Shown: piece by piece, positions 28,956-34,219 of the stretch
Layout of the letters: every line of letters starts with the position of its first letter
How positions within the stretch are numbered: position 1 is the stretch's first letter
Assembly: GCA_903826775.1 (NCBI GenBank)
Contig: CAIKFU010000103.1
Location: 1-34,219, forward strand
DNA length: 34,219 nt
From: an uncultured beta proteobacterium
GTDB lineage: Bacteria; Pseudomonadota; Gammaproteobacteria; Burkholderiales; Burkholderiaceae
Direction of reading: 5' to 3'
The notes under the pieces: generated by a model
Told to the model about the DNA's origin: nothing
The model's database searches: none
What the model saw: only the letters and a program-made list of their open reading frames with translations
Program-made: the position numbers and the translations under genes

Positions 28956-29699
28956 TTGGCCATGGCATTTTTTGCCGGGCTAGTTGATGCTGTCGCCGGT
29001 GGTGGCGGGCTAATTCAAGTTCCCGCTTTATTTGCAGCTTATCCTGAAACCTCGCCTGCAACTTTATTGGCTACCAATAAAGTTTCTGCTGTGGGGGGGA
29101 CGGTAAACGCCGCTCGACGATATTTAAGACACGTCTCACTTCCATGGAGTGTTGTTCTTCCTGCTGTCATTGCCGGGTTTGTCGGCTCGCTGTTTGGAGC
29201 AAATGCGGTTAGTACATTTCCAGCAGAGCCTTTACGCAAGGCCCTCCCTTTTGTGTTGCTTTTTTTATTATTCTATACATGGTTCCAGCCAGGTCTAGGG
29301 AGGTCTCATGAGCCTGGAAAATTGGCTCTTTTGGATCAGTTTAAAGCCGTTGTTATGGGGCTTACCATCGGTTTTTATGATGGGTTTTTTGGCCCAGGCA
29401 CCGGCAGTTTTTTATTGTTTGGATTTGTTAGGTTTTTTGGGTTTGATTTTTTACATGCCTCGGCAGCCACTAAGCTGGTTAATGTCGCCACCAATCTTGC
29501 CGCCATACTTTTATTGGCAAGCATTGGGCAAATCAATTGGCCGCTGGGTTTAGCCATGATGGTTGCCAATGTTGCAGGAAGTCAGTTTGGCAGTCGCCTT
29601 GCAATTCGTCATGGCAGTGGATTTGTTAGAAAAGCATTTCTTTTGGTGGTTAGTGCTTTGATCCTTAAGTCTGCTTGGAACGCATTTTTTATCAATTAA
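28956..29699 (+). CDS. TSUP (TauE/SafE, YfcA-type) membrane permease
   Basis: An integral membrane protein of at least 247 aa, from the family that moves sulfite, sulfur-containing organics or other anions; the substrate here is unknown. Hydrophobic helices alternate with the two family repeats, GLVDAVAGGGGLIQVPAL near the N terminus and IGFYDGFFGPGTGSFLLF in the middle. ATNKVSA and ATKLVNVATN are also typical. The conventional start is TTG at 28956. However, the first helix of YfcA-like proteins needs the eleven preceding codons (IEFSLLIWPLL), which are open and begin at ATC 28923, 5 nt after AGAGG (28913-28917). The true start may therefore be ATC. The gene lies between the liv terminator and the par operon. 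Confidence 0.88.
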   Translation: MAMAFFAGLVDAVAGGGGLIQVPALFAAYPETSPATLLATNKVSAVGGTVNAARRYLRHVSLPWSVVLPAVIAGFVGSLFGANAVSTFPAEPLRKALPFVLLFLLFYTWFQPGLGRSHEPGKLALLDQFKAVVMGLTIGFYDGFFGPGTGSFLLFGFVRFFGFDFLHASAATKLVNVATNLAAILLLASIGQINWPLGLAMMVANVAGSQFGSRLAIRHGSGFVRKAFLLVVSALILKSAWNAFFIN

Positions 29700-29739
29700 A
29701 TCAATAACTTACAAATTTTATTAAATCGTTTTTTTAATT

Positions 29740-29755
29740 TGTTTCACGTGGAACA
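29740..29755 (+). promoter_or_regulatory. parS: parS-like centromere site upstream of mnmG
   Basis: TGTTTCACGTGGAACA differs from the bacterial parS consensus palindrome TGTTTCACGTGAAACA at one position. It is expected to bind ParB, which is encoded 3.4 kb downstream. It covers the place where a -35 element of the mnmG promoter would lie. Confidence 0.88.
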
Positions 29756-29763
29756 TTGCAAAA

Positions 29764-29772
29764 TGCTATGAT
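29764..29772 (+). promoter_or_regulatory. extended -10 promoter of the mnmG-rsmG-parAB operon
   Basis: TGC-TATGAT (29764-29772) forms an extended -10 element 23 nt before the mnmG start. The -35 region (about 29743-29749) is weak and lies inside the parS-like site. An AAAGGT ribosome site follows at about 29784. Confidence 0.45.
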
Positions 29773-29795
29773 CATCGCCCTATCAAAGGTAAATC

Positions 29796-31715
29796 ATGCG
29801 TTATTCCAAAAGTTTTGATGTCATTGTGGTTGGCGGTGGTCACGCAGGGACCGAAGCAGCCTTAGCAGCCGCGCGCATGGGCTGTGAAACACTACTGATT
29901 ACCCATAGCATTGAGAGTTTGGGTGCGATGAGCTGCAATCCATCCATCGGCGGGATTGGAAAAGGCCATTTAGTTAAAGAAATTGATGCTCTTGGAGGCG
30001 CAATGGCTGCTGCTACCGATGAGGCTGGGATTCAATTTCGTATTTTAAATTCTAGTAAGGGTCCGGCTGTTCGCGCAACGCGGGCTCAAGGTGATCGGGT
30101 TTTATATAAGGCTGCAATTCGTAGGCGCCTTGAAAATCAAATAAACCTGACATTATTTCAGTCGGCAGTTGATGATTTATTGGTCCATGGCGATAAAGTT
30201 CAGGGGGTTGTAACTCAGGCAGGTTTAGAGTTTATGGCTGCCAAAGTGGTATTAACAGCTGGAACTTTTTTAGACGGCAAGATTCATATCGGCTTAAATC
30301 ACTATGCCGGAGGCAGGGCAGGCGATCCTGCTGCCGTGTCATTGTCAGCAAGACTAAAAGAGCTTAAATTGCCTCAGGGGCGTTTAAAAACAGGAACGCC
30401 GCCAAGAATTGATGGAAGGACCATTGATTTTTCTGTCATGCTGGAACAGGCTGGAGATTTGGATCCCGTGCCGGTATTTTCTTATTTGGGCCGTCCTGAG
30501 CAGCATCCACGTCAGGTGCCTTGTTGGATTACCCATACAAATGAGCAAACTCATGAAATTATTCGAGGCGGCTTAGATCGCTCCCCAATGTATACAGGGG
30601 TGATAGAGGGAGTGGGACCGCGCTACTGTCCATCGATTGAGGATAAGATCCATCGCTTTGCCTCGAAGAATAGCCATCAGATTTTTTTGGAGCCTGAAGG
30701 CCTAACGACAAATGAATTTTATCCAAACGGTATTTCAACGAGCTTGCCTTTCGATGTCCAGTTAGCTCTAGTAAGAAGCATTCAAGGAATGGAGTCGGCC
30801 GTTATTGTTCGGCCGGGCTATGCTATTGAGTACGATTATTTTGACCCTCGGCAATTACGGCATAGCTTAGAAACGAAGGCTATTAATGGCCTATATTTTG
30901 CTGGTCAAATTAATGGCACGACAGGATACGAAGAGGCTGCTGCACAAGGTTTATTGGCCGGAATTAATGCTGCATTGGCTGTCAAGGGGGTTTCTGCTTG
31001 GATTCCTAAGAGGAGCGAGTCTTATATTGGCGTTTTGATTGATGATCTGATAACAAGTGGAGTGCAAGAGCCCTATCGGATGTTTACTAGCCGAGCAGAA
31101 TACCGATTGAGCTTGCGTGAAGATAATGCAGATATGCGCCTTACAAAAATTGGGCGAGAATTGGGTTTGGTCGATGAATTCCGCTGGAAGACCTTTTGTC
31201 GTAAGTTGGATGCTGTTTCACGTGAAACATTGCGTTTGAAGGATACCTGGATTGGTCCCAAGCATGAATTTGCAAAGACCGTATCTGAACTGCTGGGACA
31301 AGACCTTTCCCATGAATGCAGTTTGGCTGACATTATTAGAAGGCCAGGCGTAACTTATGCGGCTGTAGTTGAGATGGCCGGAGGGTTGTGGTCTCCAGAA
31401 TTCATAGATTCTGATTTTAATTTGGCCAAACAAATAAGCGATCAGGTAGAAATTTCCATTAAATATCAAGGGTATATCGAGCGTCAAGCAGCCGAGATCT
31501 TGCGCCAAGAGCATAGCGAAGAATTTCCATTGTCAGAATCCCTTGATTATTTAGAAGTGCTTGGACTATCGAAAGAGGTTCAACAAAAGCTGAATTTCCA
31601 TAAACCGGGAACACTTGGTCAGGCGGCCAGAATTTCCGGAGTTACGCCTGCAGCAATCTCTTTGCTATTGGTGCATTTGAAAAAAGGTTTGGGCAGGGTC
31701 AAGGAAAAGGCATGA
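29796..31715 (+). CDS. mnmG: tRNA uridine-5-carboxymethylaminomethyl modification enzyme MnmG (GidA)
   Basis: This 639-aa FAD enzyme works with MnmE to form cmnm5U34 in tRNAs. The FAD loop is [19 protein letters not shown]. The family signatures are [41 protein letters not shown] and [17 protein letters not shown]. The helical C-terminal domain includes [15 protein letters not shown] and the MnmE-binding end. Length is close to E. coli (629). It carries a perfect parS site in its coding sequence. The gene opens the operon and overlaps rsmG by an ATGA junction. Confidence 0.97.
   Translation: MRYSKSFDVIVVGGGHAGTEAALAAARMGCETLLITHSIESLGAMSCNPSIGGIGKGHLVKEIDALGGAMAAATDEAGIQFRILNSSKGPAVRATRAQGDRVLYKAAIRRRLENQINLTLFQSAVDDLLVHGDKVQGVVTQAGLEFMAAKVVLTAGTFLDGKIHIGLNHYAGGRAGDPAAVSLSARLKELKLPQGRLKTGTPPRIDGRTIDFSVMLEQAGDLDPVPVFSYLGRPEQHPRQVPCWITHTNEQTHEIIRGGLDRSPMYTGVIEGVGPRYCPSIEDKIHRFASKNSHQIFLEPEGLTTNEFYPNGISTSLPFDVQLALVRSIQGMESAVIVRPGYAIEYDYFDPRQLRHSLETKAINGLYFAGQINGTTGYEEAAAQGLLAGINAALAVKGVSAWIPKRSESYIGVLIDDLITSGVQEPYRMFTSRAEYRLSLREDNADMRLTKIGRELGLVDEFRWKTFCRKLDAVSRETLRLKDTWIGPKHEFAKTVSELLGQDLSHECSLADIIRRPGVTYAAVVEMAGGLWSPEFIDSDFNLAKQISDQVEISIKYQGYIERQAAEILRQEHSEEFPLSESLDYLEVLGLSKEVQQKLNFHKPGTLGQAARISGVTPAAISLLLVHLKKGLGRVKEKA
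31214..31229 (+). promoter_or_regulatory. parS: perfect parS site inside mnmG
   Basis: TGTTTCACGTGAAACA is an exact match to the parS consensus palindrome. It encodes VSRET within mnmG, so the site is embedded in coding sequence. It lies 1.46 kb from the first site and about 11.3 kb from the dnaN-side end of oriC, as is usual for origin-proximal parS. Confidence 0.95.
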
Positions 31716-32371
31716 GTGTCAATATATTGCCAGATCTGGAAGGATTGGGATTGGGTCTTAACCCTCAAAATATAGTGGATTTGGAGCAATTTCTATTTTT
31801 GCTAGAGCGCTGGAATCGCGTTCATAACCTGACAGCAATTGAAGGAGAGTTAGACTCAGTAGAGCTGCATCTTATTGATTCTATTGCAGTTTTACCAATT
31901 ATGAAGAAATTCCTTAAACTGGAAAGCCCAAAAATCGCTGACCTGGGTTCTGGCGGCGGATTGCCAGCAATTCCCATCGCCATTTTGCAGCCTATGTGGC
32001 AGCTATGCTTAATAGAGGCGGTTCGTAAGAAAACCGCTTTTCTGCAGCACGTCCGGGGAAAGTTAAAACTAAATAATATTGAAGTGGTCACAAAGCGCGT
32101 TGAAATCATCGCGAAAGAGCGAACAGGCCAGTTTGATGCTGTCATTTCCCGCGCATTTACAAATCTGGCAAATTTTTTAGAGTTGTCGGCACCACTTTTA
32201 AAGCCCGGTGGCCTAGTTTTTGCGATGAAGTCTAAACGGGCGGACGAAGAACTACTAGAGGTGTCAAAAGAGCAGTGGCAATTATTAGCAGATGAGCCTT
32301 TGCAAATTTTAAGTCGCCCAATTGAGAGGCGTCTTTTGGTTTTTATGCCCGTGCGAAAATCATTCATTTAG
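31712..32371 (+). CDS. rsmG: 16S rRNA (guanine-527-N7)-methyltransferase RsmG (GidB)
   Basis: This 219-aa SAM-dependent enzyme methylates G527 of 16S rRNA. The motifs are [20 protein letters not shown], the SAM loop [15 protein letters not shown] and [15 protein letters not shown]. Length is close to the usual 205-215. It overlaps the mnmG stop and is followed by parA after 18 nt, the standard gidA-gidB-parA-parB order. Confidence 0.96.
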   Translation: MSVNILPDLEGLGLGLNPQNIVDLEQFLFLLERWNRVHNLTAIEGELDSVELHLIDSIAVLPIMKKFLKLESPKIADLGSGGGLPAIPIAILQPMWQLCLIEAVRKKTAFLQHVRGKLKLNNIEVVTKRVEIIAKERTGQFDAVISRAFTNLANFLELSAPLLKPGGLVFAMKSKRADEELLEVSKEQWQLLADEPLQILSRPIERRLLVFMPVRKSFI

Positions 32372-32389
32372 GTGTTTAACAGAGACCAT

Positions 32390-33163
32390 ATGGCCAAAAT
32401 CTTTTGTGTTGCGAACCAAAAAGGCGGGGTTGGTAAAACCACCACTGCCGTTAATTTGGCAGCAGGTCTGGCAGGGCAAAATCAACGAGTTTTACTGGTT
32501 GATTTGGATCCTCAGGGTAATGCAACCATGGGATCAGGAATTGAAAAGTCTGGGCTTGTGGCCAGCGTGTATCAGGTTTTAATTGGGTTGGCTAAAGTTA
32601 AGGATTGTGCCCAGCGTTGTCAGAGTTCTGGGTTTGATGTTCTCCCCGCCAACCGTGAGCTAGCAGGGGCAGAAATTGAGCTGGTAGATTTAGAGTCTCG
32701 TGAGTTGAGATTGCGCGAGGCGTTAGCTGCCGTAGCCAATGATTACGATTTTATTTTAATAGACTGTCCGCCAGCCTTATCTTTATTAACGTTAAATGGA
32801 TTATGTGCCGCAAATGGAGTGATCGTTCCAATGCAATGTGAGTATTTTGCCTTGGAGGGCTTATCGGATTTAGTAGGAACGATTAAACAGGTGCATGCAA
32901 ATTTAAATCCAGATCTCATGATTATTGGCCTATTACGGGTGATGTTTGATCCGCGCATGACTTTGCAGCAACAGGTTTCAGAGCAATTGTTGGAACATTT
33001 TGGAGATAAGGTTTTTAACACCATTATTCCCCGCAATGTTCGTTTAGCAGAAGCGCCTTCCTACGGATTGCCAGGGGTGGTGTTTGATAAAACCTCTCGA
33101 GGTGCTAAGGCGTACTTGGAGTTTGGCGCAGAGATGATTGAACGCGCTAAGCAAATGCAGTAA
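32390..33163 (+). CDS. parA: chromosome partitioning ATPase ParA
   Basis: This 257-aa Walker-type ATPase acts with ParB and parS to move origins apart. It begins MAKIFCVANQKGGVGKTTTA, containing the deviant Walker A KGGVGKTT. LLVDLDPQGNAT and FILIDCPPALS (Walker B) follow. A GTG six codons upstream (32372) is open, directly after the rsmG stop, but the ATG at 32390 gives the conserved N terminus. It is the small chromosomal form without an N-terminal HTH. Confidence 0.96.
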   Translation: MAKIFCVANQKGGVGKTTTAVNLAAGLAGQNQRVLLVDLDPQGNATMGSGIEKSGLVASVYQVLIGLAKVKDCAQRCQSSGFDVLPANRELAGAEIELVDLESRELRLREALAAVANDYDFILIDCPPALSLLTLNGLCAANGVIVPMQCEYFALEGLSDLVGTIKQVHANLNPDLMIIGLLRVMFDPRMTLQQQVSEQLLEHFGDKVFNTIIPRNVRLAEAPSYGLPGVVFDKTSRGAKAYLEFGAEMIERAKQMQ

Positions 33164-33185
33164 AAGCGAGGCGGTTGAGAAAGTT

Positions 33186-34079
33186 ATGAGCGTACAAAAG
33201 AAAAAAGGGTTAGGTCGAGGCCTAGAGGCACTGTTAGGAGAAAACTCACTTAAAGAATCTACCCAGGATATTCATCGATTGCCATTGACGTCTTTGCAGC
33301 CAGGCAAATATCAACCTCGACGAAAAATGGATGACGGTCCGTTGCATGAGCTTGCAGACAGTATTCGTGAACAAGGCGTGATGCAGCCGCTTCTCGTACG
33401 ATTGGTCGGTGCCGGCAAGTATGAAATTATTGCTGGCGAAAGACGTTTTCGTGCCGCAGTATTAGCGGGCCTACACGAGGTGCCTGTATTGGTATCTAGC
33501 GCAACCGATCAGGCTGCAGCAGCAATGGCATTGATTGAGAATATGCAAAGAGAGGATTTAAACCCCCTTGAAGAATCGCAAGGGTTAGCTCGGTTAATAG
33601 AAGAGTTTCAATATACCCACGAACAGGCCGCAAAAGCTGTTGGCAAGTCTCGAAGCGCGATATCAAATTTATTGCGCTTAAGTCATTTATCAAAACCGGT
33701 ACAGGCCATGTTGCTGTCCGGGGAAATTGATATGGGGCATGCAAGAGCCCTGTTGCCATTGCCAGGGGCCAGTCAGGTTGCATTGGCTCAAAGGATTGCA
33801 GCGCAAGGTCTTTCTGTGCGAGAGGCTGAAAAAATGGCCGCAGCATTAGCATTAGCAGGCGGCAATCTTGGGGCAAAAAAGGCCAAAAAAAGGAACGCTT
33901 CCGAAGCGTTTAGTAATGACCCAGACATGCTCAGGCTGTCTCAAGAAATCTCAGACTTAATTGGACTCAATGCAGAATTTAAAATTAAAGGTAAGGGCGG
34001 CGAGCTGAGGATTGGTTTTAGTCAGTTTGATGAGCTTGATTCCTTACTAAAAAAGTTGGGTATTCAAAATGACATATAG
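33186..34079 (+). CDS. parB: chromosome partitioning protein ParB
   Basis: This 297-aa CTPase-type clamp protein binds parS and spreads on DNA. The N terminus KKKGLGRGLEALLGEN is the ParA-stimulating segment. The catalytic domain shows PLTSLQPGKYQPRR, the CTP-binding GAGKYEIIAGERRFRAA and MALIENMQREDLNPLEE. The HTH core is YTHEQAAKAVGKSRSAISNLLRL, and MGHARALL is the usual follow-on. A C-terminal dimer domain ends the protein. I chose the ATG at 33186; the upstream TTG at 33138 lies within parA and adds no conserved residues. Confidence 0.96.
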   Translation: MSVQKKKGLGRGLEALLGENSLKESTQDIHRLPLTSLQPGKYQPRRKMDDGPLHELADSIREQGVMQPLLVRLVGAGKYEIIAGERRFRAAVLAGLHEVPVLVSSATDQAAAAMALIENMQREDLNPLEESQGLARLIEEFQYTHEQAAKAVGKSRSAISNLLRLSHLSKPVQAMLLSGEIDMGHARALLPLPGASQVALAQRIAAQGLSVREAEKMAAALALAGGNLGAKKAKKRNASEAFSNDPDMLRLSQEISDLIGLNAEFKIKGKGGELRIGFSQFDELDSLLKKLGIQNDI

Positions 34080-34124
34080 CATTAGGGTAACCGATAGCTT
34101 GGTTCAGAACAAACCCAAAAAAGA

Positions 34125-34219
34125 TTGAATAATTTAGATCAAAACTTGAAAAGCAGTAATACGGGTAGTCAAGATCCATGGGATGAGCCAATAGAGGAAT
34201 ACCGCGTTTACAGCAAAGA
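34125..34219 (+). CDS. atpI: probable ATP synthase protein I, N-terminal fragment
   Basis: An open frame starts at TTG 34125, 45 nt after the parB stop, and runs off the window end. The 31 visible residues are hydrophilic and acidic, including DPWDEPIEEYRVYSK, and contain no membrane helix yet. In betaproteobacteria the gene after parB is usually atpI, whose product has such a charged N terminus before its helices. The assignment therefore rests mainly on position. No in-frame ATG or GTG precedes, and an in-frame TAG lies at 34095. Confidence 0.55.
   Translation, partial: MNNLDQNLKSSNTGSQDPWDEPIEEYRVYSK

Noticed and set aside
31822..32367. A 181-codon minus-strand frame opposite rsmG
   Set aside because: Serine-rich shadow frame of rsmG, against the direction of the operon and without motifs.
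32372..32389. GTG start six codons upstream for parA
   Set aside because: It adds residues not seen at the conserved ParA N terminus; the ATG at 32390 fits the family better.

Overview
This window is the chromosomal replication-origin region of a betaproteobacterium. Gene content and order (rpmH-rnpA-yidD-yidC-mnmE to the left, dnaA-dnaN-gyrB to the right, then mnmG-rsmG-parA-parB-atpI), the protein sequences and the fairly AT-rich composition best fit the family Burkholderiaceae, most likely Polynucleobacter or a close relative. The genus is an inference from remembered families; no database search was done.

Left edge (1-8026, all minus strand). A tRNA gene cut by the window edge (probably tRNA-Phe) and its promoter are followed by about 580 bp with no intact gene, which looks like eroded coding DNA. 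Then comes one long minus-strand unit, in transcription order: def (peptide deformylase), fmt (Met-tRNA formyltransferase), htpX (membrane protease), rsmB (16S rRNA methyltransferase), a DUF4390 secreted protein, ntrY (sensor kinase) and a short ntrX-like regulator. rsmB, the DUF4390 gene and ntrY are chained by ATGA overlaps.

8027-12167. A gene-poor gap of about 395 bp, then topB (DNA topoisomerase III) on the plus strand. It converges on, and overlaps by 178 bp, a stand-alone FAD oxidoreductase resembling the C-terminal half of MnmC. topB is the only gene in the window that faces replication head-on.

12195-17979 (minus). pckG, then mnmE, yidC, yidD, rnpA and rpmH, the last five in the classical origin-proximal order. 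rpmH is too short for a 60-aa cutoff but is clear by eye.

17980-19921, the origin. DnaA boxes lie both upstream of dnaA and between dnaA and dnaN. The dnaA-dnaN gap holds a run of six box-like sites at 11-12 bp spacing. Next to dnaN there is a box pair followed by TTA/CTA triplets (DnaA-trios on the complementary strand) and an AT-rich stretch, closely resembling the unwinding module described for Bacillus subtilis.

19922-28907 (plus). dnaN and gyrB, a SET-domain methyltransferase gene that starts inside the gyrB stop codon, and a five-gene branched-chain-amino-acid-type ABC transporter (livG, livF, periplasmic binding protein, livH, livM) closed by a strong intrinsic terminator.

28923-34219 (plus). 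A TSUP-family permease with an unusual start, then mnmG-rsmG-parA-parB and the first codons of a probable atpI. Two parS sites are present: one across the mnmG promoter region and one perfect copy inside mnmG. Chromosome segregation (ParAB-parS), initiation (DnaA-oriC), the sliding clamp and gyrase, tRNA wobble-uridine modification (MnmE, MnmG, MnmC-like) and N-formyl-methionine processing (Fmt, Def) are therefore packed around one origin. No phage, insertion sequence or CRISPR array was seen.
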